Shown piece after piece: positions 1 to 8,557 of a stretch of DNA of 64,000 bases. Position numbers and translations under genes: made by a program. The notes beneath the pieces were generated by a model, which did not search any database, was not told the origin of the DNA, and worked only from the letters and a program-made list of their open reading frames with translations. Position 1 is the first letter of the stretch. The number at the start of each line of letters is the position of its first letter. Source of the stretch: JAFGBI01 sp964480725 (GTDB taxonomy: Bacteria > Myxococcota_A > Polyangia > Polyangiales > Polyangiaceae); assembly GCA_964480725.1 (NCBI GenBank), contig CAYZQO010000001.1:1-64000 (forward strand), in the 5' to 3' direction.

Positions 1-134
1 GGAACCGGAACCGGAACCGGAACCGGAACCGGAACCGGAACCGGAACCGGAACCGGCGCCGACACCGCGACCTTCACGGCAACCGGAACCGGAACCGGAA
101 CCGGAACCGGAACCGGAACCGGAACCGGAACCGC
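1..134 (+). repeat. GGAACC hexanucleotide tandem repeat (coding)
   Basis: Nine perfect GGAACC units occupy 1-54 and about eight more lie at about 83-132, separated by a short non-repeat stretch. In the open frame they code for (Gly-Thr)n. The unit is a whole number of codons, so copy-number change alters linker length without a frameshift. A related tract lies at 41355-41456. Confidence 0.9.
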
Positions 135-357
135 GACGAACACGAGCCTCGCTGCCGACGGAGGCGATCCGACCGGGCAAGACGAGGGTTGCAGCTGTGG
201 AGTCCCCCTCGAACCCGCCCACCGTGGCTCGTTCGCCGCGCTGGGCGCGCTCGGGCTGGCACTGATCGCGCGCCGGCGGCGCCGGGCCCTGGCAGCCGGG
301 GTGCACGCGGTCAGCGGCACGTGTCCGGCAGGATCGTGCCGGGCAGCGCGGCGGTGA
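1..357 (+). CDS. C-terminal end of a secreted MYXO-CTERM protein (5' end outside window)
   Basis: Frame 1 is open from the first base to a TGA at 355-357. It starts with Gly-Thr dipeptides coded by GGAACC repeats, passes through a short Asp/Gly stretch, and ends in a MYXO-CTERM tail: the CSC motif (EGCSCGVPLEP), a hydrophobic helix (FAALGALGLALIA) and a run of five Arg. In myxobacteria this signal directs secreted proteins to sorting and anchoring at the cell envelope. About 18 residues follow the Arg cluster, longer than usual, and these overlap the 3' end of the convergent FG-GAP gene by 47 bp. Only the linker and tail are visible, so the function of the mature protein cannot be told. Confidence 0.8.
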   Translation, partial: GTGTGTGTGTGTGTGTGTGADTATFTATGTGTGTGTGTGTGTGTATNTSLAADGGDPTGQDEGCSCGVPLEPAHRGSFAALGALGLALIARRRRRALAAGVHAVSGTCPAGSCRAARR

Positions 358-2053
358 TCTCGCTGAGCGCCGCCTCGCGCGGCGTGGCCCCGGCGGCGAG
401 CGAGAGGCAGCGCGCAGCGGCCCCGAGCAGGACCCGGTTCTCGGGGGAGGGCGCGGCAGCGGCCGCGGCCTGCAGGGCAGTGCAGCAGCCCAGGTAGTCG
501 AGGCGGACGCCGCCCGGGGCCCGCCCGGGGCCCCGACCGCGCGCGGCTGCCGCGCTCCAGCCGAGGGAAACCCGGCCGAGATCGCCGCGGTTGTGGGCGC
601 TCTCGCCGCGGAAGCGCGGGATGGTGGGGCGGGCGCGGGAGCCGGTGCTGAAGCAGGTGAGCAGGCCGTCGTTGGAGGCGACCAGGAGCTCGAAAGTGCC
701 GTCGCCCTCGACGTCGGCGAGCAGTGCGGGGGCCTCGATCGCGCCCCCAAGCTGGGCGAGGCGGGCGTACCCGCCGTCGGCGTGCAGCGCGACGAGCACG
801 CCCTGCTCGGTGCCGACGATGGCCTCGAGGGTCCCGTCGTCGTCCAGATCGGTGACCACCGCCGAGGACGACACCCGGCCCTCGACGGCCCGGAAAGCGA
901 GGCGGCTCGGCCCGACCCCGAGGAGGCCGTCCTGCCCTTCGCCCCACCAGGCCGTGGGGGCGACGAGCACGCCGGGCTTGCCCGAGAGCGGCGTGGGGGT
1001 CCCGAACAGGCCCTCGATGCCACCGTCGTCTTGCTGCAGGACCGTGCCCCAGCGCAGGTTCCCGCTCGCGCCGTCGTGGACGGCGACGTCGCCGTAGGAC
1101 CAGGCGGCGAGCACCTCAGGACGGCCGTCGTGGTCAAAGTCCGCGATCACCGGCGAGGCGTGCATCCCGGAGTCGTGCACGACCTGCCACAGGACGAAGC
1201 CGTCCCGTCCGCGGCGGGCCGCGAGCACGCCGTCGCGGGCGCCCGCCACCACGTCGTCGTGGCCGTCGCCGTCGAGATCGGCGATGGCCGCCGCCGCGAT
1301 GAACCCCCGCGCCCCATACTCGTTGGGACCGGTGGTCGCCGTCCAGAGCGGCGCGCCGTTGCGCCCGTCGAGGGCGCGCAGCACGCCCGATTCGTCGCCG
1401 ACGACCACGTCGACCTGGCCGTCGCCGTCGAGATCGGCGAGCGCCGGCGCCGGCCGCACCTTGCCCTGGGCCGCCGACCGCCAGTGGATCTTGCCCTCGA
1501 GATCGGCAGCGACCACCTGGGCGTTGTCCGCCGTGAAGTAGATCCGTTCGCCGTCGACGGCAACGCCACCGACGTCGAGATCGCCGCTGCCCGGTGTCCG
1601 GATCAGCCGGCGCCGCTGCCCCGTCGCCGCCGCGAGTAGGATCACGCCATCGGTCGGCTCGTTCAGTCCGTCGAGCGTGGAGCCGTGGGTCCCGATGACG
1701 AGGGTGTCGCCCGCGAGCGCCATCGTGGTCCGGAACGTCGTCCTGCCGACCCGCGCCGTCCACCGCGGCACGAGCTTCGCGCCGAGCTGCACGACCTCTA
1801 CCGGAGGGGTGCGCTCCCCGCCCCCTCGAGTCGGCTCCACCAGGCCGCTCACGTCGAACTCCCCCGAGCTTGCCAGGGCGGTCTCCTCCGCCAGCGCCGC
1901 CTCGGGCTCGGCCTCGACGAGCAGCGGCGAGTCGACGAGCGTGACGGGCGCCGGCGGCGGGGCCGCGGGAACCGGGGGCGCGGCGGGCGAGCAGGCGAGC
2001 AGCGCGAGGCTCGCCGTGGTCATCGGGGTCCGGCGGTGCGTCGAGGCGGACAT
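311..2053 (-). CDS. FG-GAP/VCBS repeat lipoprotein (beta-propeller)
   Basis: A 580-residue protein whose N-terminus (HRRT, then a hydrophobic stretch ending LLAC) is a lipoprotein signal, so it is probably anchored in the membrane by Cys21. A Pro/Ala/Glu-rich linker follows. Between residues about 200 and 460 are at least five FG-GAP-type calcium loops (DLDGDGQVD, DLDGDGHDD, DFDHDGRPE, DLDDDGTLE, DVEGDGTFE) spaced as in an integrin-like or PQQ-like beta-propeller. The C-terminal 100 residues hold a small Cys-containing helical tail. An internal ATG at 2023 would still give a lipobox but loses the basic n-region, so the longer start is preferred. Binding partner unknown. Confidence 0.8.
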   Translation of the reverse strand: MSASTHRRTPMTTASLALLACSPAAPPVPAAPPPAPVTLVDSPLLVEAEPEAALAEETALASSGEFDVSGLVEPTRGGGERTPPVEVVQLGAKLVPRWTARVGRTTFRTTMALAGDTLVIGTHGSTLDGLNEPTDGVILLAAATGQRRRLIRTPGSGDLDVGGVAVDGERIYFTADNAQVVAADLEGKIHWRSAAQGKVRPAPALADLDGDGQVDVVVGDESGVLRALDGRNGAPLWTATTGPNEYGARGFIAAAAIADLDGDGHDDVVAGARDGVLAARRGRDGFVLWQVVHDSGMHASPVIADFDHDGRPEVLAAWSYGDVAVHDGASGNLRWGTVLQQDDGGIEGLFGTPTPLSGKPGVLVAPTAWWGEGQDGLLGVGPSRLAFRAVEGRVSSSAVVTDLDDDGTLEAIVGTEQGVLVALHADGGYARLAQLGGAIEAPALLADVEGDGTFELLVASNDGLLTCFSTGSRARPTIPRFRGESAHNRGDLGRVSLGWSAAAARGRGPGRAPGGVRLDYLGCCTALQAAAAAAPSPENRVLLGAAARCLSLAAGATPREAALSEITAALPGTILPDTCR

Positions 2054-2162
2054 TGGCGAACAGAATACCAGGCGCAGCGAGCGGCGGGCGCCGCCCGCGC
2101 CGCTCGGCGCCCGTTCGGGCGGGGCGCGCCGCGCCTGGCGCGCGATGCCCGCGCCCCCCGTT

Positions 2163-3235
2163 TCACGGGTTGAAGTACGGATCGTTCGCCATCGTCACGA
2201 ACGCGGCCTCGGGGGCGGAGGAGGAGCTGATGCGCCAGTCCGTCTCCTTGTTCACGTCGAACCAGAGCAGGGCCTTGATGAGGGGGAATTCGCCCTGCAG
2301 GGCGGGGACGATGCCCTCGATCCAGGCGCCCTTGTCGCCGCCGAGCTCGGTCGACGCCATCTCGCCGATCACGATCGACTTGCCCTTCCCCACGAGCAGC
2401 GGGTAGATGTCCTGGAACACGTCCACGAACGACTTCCACCCGCCGCCGTTGGTCGTGCCCCGGTTGTAGCCGTCGACACAGGTCCAATCGACGTAGTCGT
2501 CGCCCGGGTAGTAGTTCAGGGCCGCGTTCCAGGCTTCGCGCGGCTCGTCGGTGACGTTGGGACACCAGGCCCAGACGAGGTTCGTGGCCCCGCCTTCGAC
2601 CATGGCGTCGTGCACGTGGCGGTAGGCGGCCAGGTACAGGTCCGCGCTGCCACCGTTCTGGGCGCCGCCCCAGGGCGACCAGTCGCCGTTCATCTCGGCG
2701 CCGAAGTCGACGAAGAGCTTCGCGCCGAGATCGCGCCCGTCGGCGGCGCGGGTGGCGAGCATGGCGTCGTAGTCGCCGGCGACGATGTCCGCGAGGGAGG
2801 CGCTGAACACCTCCCAGTTCACGAACGGGATCCGCCCGGCGTCGAGATCGTCGCGGGTCGGTCCCCTCGTCCAGTCGTCGTCGAAGTCGTAGTACGTCAG
2901 TTGCAGCGGCAAGGGGCGCCCGAGCTTGGCGCTCGTAGCGTCGATGCTTTCGTCCCCGTAGTAGAGGCCGAGCAGGGCCCCGCTCTCGGGCTCGAGGATG
3001 GCAGCGCCGCTGCTTGGCTCACCCCCGTCTCGCTGCCGCCCGTCTCGCTGCCGCCCGTCTCGCTGCCGCCCGTCGCGCTGCCGCCCGTCGCGCTGCCGCC
3101 CGTCGCGCCACCGGTCGCTTCAGCACCCGTCGCTCCATCTTCGGGGTTCGCGGGCTCGCCGCGCGCCACCCCGAGCCCGAGCACCGTGGCCCCCAGGACC
3201 GCCAATCTTCCACCACCGAGCCGCCTGCCACCCAT
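2163..3235 (-). CDS. GH26-like (beta-mannanase-type) secreted glycosidase, frameshifted
   Basis: The catalytic domain (2163 to about 3000) has GH26-like landmarks: GLYYGDES near its N-terminus, FGAEMNGDWSPWGG holding the putative acid/base Glu, and IGEMAST holding the putative nucleophile. The residue before the acid/base Glu is Ala where family members usually have His. The signal peptide (MGGRRLGGGRLAVLGATVLG) and a TGGSATGGSETGG linker lie upstream in another frame. The two frames join at a run of five G near 3020; one extra G would restore SETGGEPSSG. The ATG at 3235 has a GGAGAGG nine bases upstream; ATG 3244 is an alternative. Either a real frameshift, a switchable G-tract, or an assembly indel. 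Likely role: beta-mannan degradation outside the cell. Confidence 0.7.
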
Positions 3236-4950
3236 GCGCACCATCCTCTCCAGCTTGCACCGATAGAGAGCGGCTCGGGTCGGATCGGGTGAACGCATCT
3301 CGCCGACCGGTGGCGCCGGTGCCGCGTCCGGCGGAGGACCCGCAGCCCGGGGAGGGGCTGGCTGGGGTACGCTCGGCCGGGACCATGGACCGCTGCCGAC
3401 CCCAAGCCCTCGCGCTGCTGATCGGGTGGGTGGTCTGGGGCGGGGATGGGGCAGCCCTGGCCAAGCCTGTTGCCCCCCTGGCATGGCCGACGCGACAGCG
3501 CCCGCGACGGTGCCCGTGACCACGGTCCGGGTCGTGCTCTGGCTCGACCCCGTCGCCGACGCGGGCGTCGCCGAGCGGGTCGCCGGGCAGACGAGCGATC
3601 TGCCGGTGTCGCTCCAGACCGTGCCGCGCTCGGAGCTGCCGCCCTCCGAGGCGATCGCCGTGGCGGAGGCGGAGCGCGTCGCTCGCGAGGCCGGGGCCGC
3701 AAGGGTCGCCTGGTGCACGCGCCCCCTGCCGGGCCCGATCGCCTCACGCTCCACCCGGTGGCCATCGAGGGACACCGCTGGCTCGTGCGCGACCTCGGGG
3801 ATGGCCGCCCGGTCCCCGAGGGTGACGTCAGCTCCGCGACGCTCGAAACCGCGGCGCTGGTGCTCCGCGAGGCGCTGCGCGCGCTGGCGGAGGGCACCCC
3901 GATCGGAGAGCCCGTCGTCCGTGAGCCGGACACCGAGGCCCCACCGGCGGCGACGGTTGCGATGGCGCGCAGGACCGACTCGGGGTGCGCAAGCAGATGC
4001 GCTCTGCTCTCGTCGCTGCCGCGGGCGAACGCCGCGCACAGGAGCGCCGTCATGGTTCTTCCGTTCCGGGCTCGTGCTCTCTCAGACAACCGTTCCAGGT
4101 TCGATGCAGGACCGGAGAGTCCTCTGCTGGGCGGCTCAACCAGGGGTTGGGCGGCAATCGCTGCAGAGCGGCGGTGGCTTCTTTCGGCATGGCACAGGCA
4201 GTTGTCATGGACCAGATGAGCACAGTCCTCTTCCTTGAGTCGAGCGGTGATGAGCACGGTTGGGCAGGAACACCCGTCCCGATAGGGGGGATGGCAGCTG
4301 GCGCTGAGGACCACTGGCTGCCCCGCGAACACCGCGCGTTCATCGCCGACTTCCGTCAACACGCCGAGCCAGTCCCCGGGATCTCTGCAGGTCGTTGCCG
4401 AACCTCCTGTCACGACCCACTCGCCGCCGACGCGCTGCTCGTAGACCACCGACGCATAGCGACGCACGAGCAGCGGTTCCAGGTCCAGGGTCTCCTTGCT
4501 CCGGGAATCGTCACCTCGTGGGAAGATGAGCTCGCCGATGATCTTCTCGCCGCTTCGTGTGAGCTGCACTCGTCGGCAGCCATCGAAAGGAACGTAGAAA
4601 CCCGCCTGCACGCTTCGCCTACCGCGAAGCCAGCCCGCCAGGCTAGCGCGAGGGTAACCCCAACGGAGCTCCTCGGGAAAGTCGAGAACGACGGTTGTCG
4701 TCTCGGGCTCTGGCGCGTCGAAGTAGTGCGGACAGGCTTCGCGCCAGCGCATCAGAAAGTCATGCAACGCGCCCGGCTCAGCGGGGGGATAGGGCACCGG
4801 GGGCTCACCCGGCGTGCGCGCCGGACACCCCGCGAGGACGAGAGCGCCCGCTGCGACCAGGCCTGGGAAGGCCGCGCGGCGGGCGGCGACGGGCGGGCGG
4901 TGCAGCCTCGCGTTGAGACTGGCAGGCATGGCTGGACGTGGATCAGGCAA
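3019..4950 (-). CDS. Putative lipoprotein; only the N-terminal 270 codons look genuine
   Basis: The N-terminus ends in a clear lipobox (GLVAAGALVLAGC, Cys about residue 42). The next 220 residues look like real protein: ALHDFLMRWREACPHYFDAPEP, ELRWGYPRASLAGWLRG, several Cys, and CSCPTVLITARLKEEDC at about 4200-4260. I do not recognise a family. The frame stays open to 3019, but the part below about 4150 is Arg/Ser/Ala-rich and lies opposite the decayed gene at 3385-3990, so the natural C-terminus has probably been lost or shifted. An alternative start is Met8. Confidence 0.5.
   Translation of the reverse strand: MPDPRPAMPASLNARLHRPPVAARRAAFPGLVAAGALVLAGCPARTPGEPPVPYPPAEPGALHDFLMRWREACPHYFDAPEPETTTVVLDFPEELRWGYPRASLAGWLRGRRSVQAGFYVPFDGCRRVQLTRSGEKIIGELIFPRGDDSRSKETLDLEPLLVRRYASVVYEQRVGGEWVVTGGSATTCRDPGDWLGVLTEVGDERAVFAGQPVVLSASCHPPYRDGCSCPTVLITARLKEEDCAHLVHDNCLCHAERSHRRSAAIAAQPLVEPPSRGLSGPASNLERLSERARARNGRTMTALLCAAFARGSDESRAHLLAHPESVLRAIATVAAGGASVSGSRTTGSPIGVPSASARSASRSTSAAVSSVAELTSPSGTGRPSPRSRTSQRCPSMATGWSVRRSGPAGGACTRRPLRPRPRERRAPPPPRRSPRRAAAPSAARSGATPADRSSARRPARRRPRRRRGRARARPGPWSRAPSRALSRRPCQGGNRLGQGCPIPAPDHPPDQQREGLGSAAVHGPGRAYPSQPLPGLRVLRRTRHRRHRSARCVHPIRPEPLSIGASWRGWCAWVAGGSVVEDWRSWGPRCSGSGWRAASPRTPKMERRVLKRPVARRAAARRAAARRAAARRAAARRAAARRG
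3385..3990 (+). pseudogene. Decayed gene for a small exported protein, at least two frameshifts
   Basis: A start at 3385 gives a signal-peptide-like N-terminus (ALALLIGWVVWGGDGAALA). After about 30 codons the protein-like sequence moves to another frame (MADATAPATVPVTTVRVVLW, then RVAGQTSDLPVSLQTVP) and near 3715 moves again (LHPVAIEGHRWLVRDLGDG, ETAALVLREALRALAEG). Together these read as one protein; a similar domain is, from memory, common in myxobacteria as an uncharacterised secreted or membrane protein. Similarity stops near 3990. The C-terminal part is missing and no single frame spans the gene, so it is treated as a pseudogene. Function unknown. Confidence 0.5.
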
Positions 4951-5197
4951 GCCGAAGCATACCCCCGAGAGACGCGAGCGGGACGCACGACCGTCGGCTA
5001 CGCGCTTTTGGGTGAAGTCCTGTGCCAGGCGTGCCTCAATCGCAACTCAACGTCGCCAACGACCACGTCGTTTCCTACTACCACCCTGGCGGAGATTCCA
5101 GCATCGCTGCTCGGGACAATTCGTTTGGGGGGGGCAATGATGTAACCTGGTGCAACGGCCAGGACGGTGGCACGCCCTCGCCTCCGACGGCCTTCCT

Positions 5198-5678
5198 TCA
5201 TCTCCGAGACGACGCGCTCCCGCGAGCCCAACGCTCCAGGGTCGCGACCTCCTCGGTCGATAGGCGTGCTCGCGGCAACATCACGTGTTTGTTGATCACC
5301 AGCTCCAGGACGACTGAGCGCGGGTGCAGATCGACCCGTCGCATCCCGGACCCGCGCACGACGCGCGACCCGTACTCGCTCACCATCTGCAGCGACTCCC
5401 CGTCGAGCGTGACCGTGACCGGCTCCGTGTGGCTGCGGCAGACGCGGGCGTAGTCCGTGGAGGACTGCCGGATGGCGACCAGCGCGCACAACGCCCACGC
5501 GAACGCCATGCCTCCGACCGCAGCAGCGCCGACGGGCTCACTCCCGGCGAACAGCCCCGCCACCCCGCCGAACGCAACGCCCCAGGGCAAGCGCGTGAGC
5601 GCGATGCTTCGCTGCCAACGCCGGATCGCCTCCCTCCCGTCCTCCGCCTCGAGCTTGTAGGTCGACCTCGGTGGTCAC
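5198..5678 (-). CDS. YcxB-like membrane protein, frameshifted near its N-terminus
   Basis: The downstream frame (5198-5590) has two hydrophobic segments (GVAFGGVAGLFAG, GGMAFAWALCALVAI) followed by a beta-rich C-terminal domain (VTVTLDGESLQMVSEYGSRV, VINKHVMLPRARLSTEEVAT) typical of YcxB-like proteins of unknown function. The expected N-terminus, TYKLEAEDGREAIRRWQRS, is in the same frame upstream of the TTG at 5590, while a GTG at 5678 begins MTTEV in another frame. Removing one C near 5660 joins them as MTTEVDYKLEAEDG. That GTG overlaps the TGA of the upstream gene (GTGA), supporting it as the natural start and suggesting coupled translation. Confidence 0.6.
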
Positions 5679-5955
5679 CCTAGCGGACGGAGGGACCCGA
5701 CCCAGTTCTGCCAGCGCCGGAGCGTCTCCGCCTCCGCCAGCAGTTCGTCGACGTCGGCCGCGTCTCCCGGGACGGCCACCACCTGCGCGCCCGGCCGCAC
5801 CGCGGCAGCGCGGAGACGGGGAGTTCCGGGGGCGGCAACGAGGCTCTGGGGGTGGCGAAGTCCTTGCGCAACGCCTGGAAGGCGCCCAAGGGCAGGTGGG
5901 GGCGCGAGCCGGACGCATCGGGACCGACCGCGGCCCATGATGGCCTGAACCCCAC
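5675..5955 (-). pseudogene. Small hypothetical protein upstream of the YcxB-like gene, frameshifted
   Basis: Two overlapping frames together give a plausible protein. The first part (from GTG 5955) contains LPLGAFQALRKDFATPR; the second (stop 5675-5677) contains GAQVVAVPGDAADVDELLAE and ETLRRWQNWVGSLRPLG. They meet near 5800 through a one-base shift. The domain is not recognised with confidence; the LPLGAF/VVAVPGD pattern resembles the PH-like domain of small proteins seen beside YcxB-like genes. Its stop overlaps the GTG start of the next gene by four bases, so the two formed an operon. Confidence 0.4.
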
Positions 5956-6212
5956 ACGTCGGGGGACCGCAGACGCGGGCTCAGGGTTGGGTGCGCCGAA
6001 CCGGGCCGATGAAACGCCGGGAGACGACGGTGGTATCCATCCGCCGCGTCATCGTGTGGGTAGAGCCCTCCGTCGTGCGGTGAAGGTTGATGTGTTGGCG
6101 TTATCGGGTCGCAGCCTCATGCAGCTTCTGGTGACCCATTGTCACGCCGAGGATGCGTCGGTTCGCAGGCGACCCCGTCGAGTCCCTCGGCCCGGAGCCC
6201 CAGCCGAAGTGA

Positions 6213-7631
6213 CTACCGCCGCGAATCCGCCCCGCGTGAACGTCGTCGGCGCAGTCCCCCGAGCAGCGCGAGCGCCGCGAGGCAGCGACCGTCGGCGAGC
6301 CCCGAGGGGCCTGGGCTCACGGCGCAGGTGCAGCCGCCGTCGTCGGTGGAGTCCCCCGGCGACGGGGTGGCGCCCGTCGCACCCGCCGCGCTGGCGTCGC
6401 CACCGGTGGGGCCGCTCCCTCCGGTCGCGCTGCCGCCGCCGGAGCCGCGACCGCCCTCGCCGGGCGCCGGCGCGTCGACGGGCATCCGGTAGATGTGCAC
6501 GCCGAGGGCGTCGAAGGCGTCGGTGAAGGCGTCGCCGCTCGGACGCAGGCGCCGATCCTCATCGAAGACCTCGATCTCGGCGTCCGGGGCCAGGCCCGGA
6601 ACGACGAAGCTCACCTCGACTGCGCTCGCCTCCACGTTGACGGCGATCAGCGTCACCTCGGCGTCGACGCGCCGCGCGAGCCAGTCGACGCGGGCGCCGG
6701 CGCTCGGGCTGACCGTCACCGCCTCCTCGTAGGGCGCTGACAGGATGGGCACGGTGAGGGCCGTGAGCGCCGCGTTGGTGCGCACGAGCTCCGCCTCCTG
6801 CTCGGCGCTCAGGCAGAACTGGGTGTAGTCGGGGCACTCCCAGCTGTGCGTGAAGTAGCCGATGGCCTTGGCCCCGTGCGCGATCGCCTGCCACACCTGG
6901 TTTCGCACCTCCGCCGGGGTGGGGCCGTCGTCGGGCTCACGCTCGTCGAGCTCGCACCACTGCGACGAGGTGCGTGCGCACTCGATCCACTGGTAGGTGG
7001 CGCGGTTGGGCGCGTAGGTGGTCGCGAGCTCCTCCTGCGCCGCGCCCACGCGGTAGAGCCAGTCGGGCCGGCACCAACCGTAGACCGGGTACAGATCGAA
7101 GCCCACCGCGTCGGTGGCCGCCGCGTAGTCGTGGTAGCGGCTGCGATCGCCGCCCATCCAGTCGGGGGGCTCCATCTCGCTGAAGAAGCCCGACGTGAGG
7201 GTGAGGAACGTCGGGTGCGCGGGATCGGCGGCCTTGATGGCCTGATACTCAGCGAGGATGGCCGCTGGCTCCACCGCGTTGCTCTCGAGATCCGGCTCGT
7301 CGCCGAAGATCCAGCCGAACAGGGCCGGGTGAGCCGCGACGGAGAGATCGGCGGGGTCCATCACGCACCAGACGCCCTGCGCCTCGCACTCGGCGAGGTA
7401 CTCCGCCGAGCTGTCGCCGCCCCCATTGCCCACGAAGGTGTTGATGCCGAGGGTCCGCTGGACCTCGAGGCGCGACGCGCTCTGCAGCCACTGCATCACG
7501 GGCAGGAAGGGCTCGCCGTCGAGCAGAAACTCGCGGTCCGGGCCGATGGTCACCGTGGCGGCCCACGCGGAGGGAGCCAGGGAGAAGACCGCGCCCCCGA
7601 TCAGGGCGACGACCGTCAGGATGCGACGCAT
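6213..7631 (-). CDS. Secreted TIM-barrel glycosidase-like protein with MYXO-CTERM tail
   Basis: ATG 7631 has a GGAGG six bases upstream and starts a classical signal peptide (ILTVVALIGGAVFSLAPSAWA). The body resembles barrel-type glycoside hydrolases: FLLDGEPFLPVMQWLQSA opens a first strand, GWIFGDEPDLE holds a putative catalytic Glu, and GFDLYPVYGW and GYFTHSWECPD fit later barrel strands. A beta-sandwich-like region follows (VDWLARRVDAEVTLIAVNVE), then a Gly/Ser/Thr linker and a MYXO-CTERM tail (CTCAVSPGPSG, LAALALLGGLRRRRSRG). It should be exported and sorted to the cell surface. Substrate cannot be inferred; the GH family is not assigned. Confidence 0.8.
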   Translation of the reverse strand: MRRILTVVALIGGAVFSLAPSAWAATVTIGPDREFLLDGEPFLPVMQWLQSASRLEVQRTLGINTFVGNGGGDSSAEYLAECEAQGVWCVMDPADLSVAAHPALFGWIFGDEPDLESNAVEPAAILAEYQAIKAADPAHPTFLTLTSGFFSEMEPPDWMGGDRSRYHDYAAATDAVGFDLYPVYGWCRPDWLYRVGAAQEELATTYAPNRATYQWIECARTSSQWCELDEREPDDGPTPAEVRNQVWQAIAHGAKAIGYFTHSWECPDYTQFCLSAEQEAELVRTNAALTALTVPILSAPYEEAVTVSPSAGARVDWLARRVDAEVTLIAVNVEASAVEVSFVVPGLAPDAEIEVFDEDRRLRPSGDAFTDAFDALGVHIYRMPVDAPAPGEGGRGSGGGSATGGSGPTGGDASAAGATGATPSPGDSTDDGGCTCAVSPGPSGLADGRCLAALALLGGLRRRRSRGADSRR

Positions 7632-7985
7632 GGGAACCTCCGTGGTCAGGGCTGAGCTCGTGGTGCCGTGCCCCAGGTGCGGGCGCCACACGCCGTGCCG
7701 CGCCGGAGGCCAGGGCGTCGATCCGACCTCGCCCCGCTGCCAGGTTAGCGGATTCCTCCGTCCGATCGACGCTCGACAGTGGCGCTGGAAACCCGACCGC
7801 CGTCGCCGTGGCGTCGGCAGCGGCACGGACCTTGGACGGGCTCGCTGGGATCGCGATTGCGCCGGCGAGCGCGGAAGCGCTCCACCGCGGCGCTCGAGCA
7901 TGGCCGCTACCCTTTGCGACCGCCGAAAGCGCGGCGCTGCCGCCGGAGTCACGAGGCGGGTTCGCGGGCCCGCAAGGAGCAGGCC
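7632..7985. other. Intergenic region, no gene seen
   Basis: This stretch separates the MYXO-CTERM glycosidase-like gene from a transposase remnant. Frames here give only Arg-rich shadow peptides with no initiation site or family motif. It probably holds the glycosidase promoter (minus strand) and the worn 5' part of the mobile-element fragment. Confidence 0.4.
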
Positions 7986-8243
7986 GTGCTGCGCATCGCC
8001 CCGTTCGTCGGAATGCTCTACACGGCGCTCGTGCTCTGGTTCCTCGAAGGAGCCAGCACAAGCCCGCTTGCCGTGCCGCCGGTCCGTCCGCGGTACCTCC
8101 ACAAGCACGGCTTCAGCTTTGAGGACATCCTGCGCGCGGCGCGGCGCACGACCGCCGGCCTCAACGTTCTTGGTCCAGCCTGTGATAGCGAGAACTTGCC
8201 TCAACTGCGCGCCCCTTCAGGAGCTGTCGAAACTTCCCATTGA
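7986..8243 (+). pseudogene. C-terminal remnant of a transposase
   Basis: From the GTG at 7986 the frame reads LRIAPFVGMLYTALVLWFLE, then PPVRPRYLHKHGFSFEDIL and GPACDSENLPQLRAP to a TGA at 8243. This ending, with a hydrophobic stretch, a His/Lys-rich turn and a GFSFEDILR motif, resembles, from memory, the C-terminal region of transposases common in Sorangium-type genomes. No catalytic domain or upstream part is present, and I see no clear terminal inverted repeats, so this is a relic rather than an active element. The exact IS family is not assigned. Confidence 0.45.
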
Positions 8244-8557
8244 AGACGCGCTGCCTGAAGGGCGAAACCCGAGTCCGAAGAGTACCTGCAGGCGCACGAG
8301 AATGGCACCGAGCACGACCCGGATAGCCATGCCCTTTGGGGTTAACGAGGCTGGTACGGCAAACACGGCCGGGTCCGGCGCCGATTCGATTGCCCGGCGC
8401 GTGGCAGAGCAGAGTCCGTGCAACGTAGCCGTCGCGCCCTCGATTCGGACCCTCCGCACCACAGCGTGGCGCGGTAGCGCAAACCACACACCCACCGGGA
8501 TCGCCAGTGTGATCGTCGCCGCGATCCCCGACGCCGACCCGGACGAGCCCGAGAACT
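8244..8557. other. Stretch between two gene fragments, nothing assigned
   Basis: It lies between the transposase remnant and a short C-terminal gene fragment. A 92-codon minus-strand frame (8217-8495) has a hydrophobic patch but no start signal and no family resemblance. I see no tRNA, repeat or promoter that can be supported. Confidence 0.35.

Noticed and set aside
593..1639. Long plus-strand open frame across the FG-GAP gene
   Set aside because: It is a mirror of the real coding frame in GC-rich DNA, with Arg/Gly/Val-rich composition and no motif.
5956..6212. AT-richer stretch upstream of the frameshifted small gene, checked for an RNA gene
   Set aside because: No tRNA fold, no strong hairpin, and no recognisable riboswitch; short frames look random.
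8217..8495. 92-codon minus-strand frame with a hydrophobic segment
   Set aside because: No start signal, no family resemblance, and it lies in the debris between a transposase remnant and another fragment.
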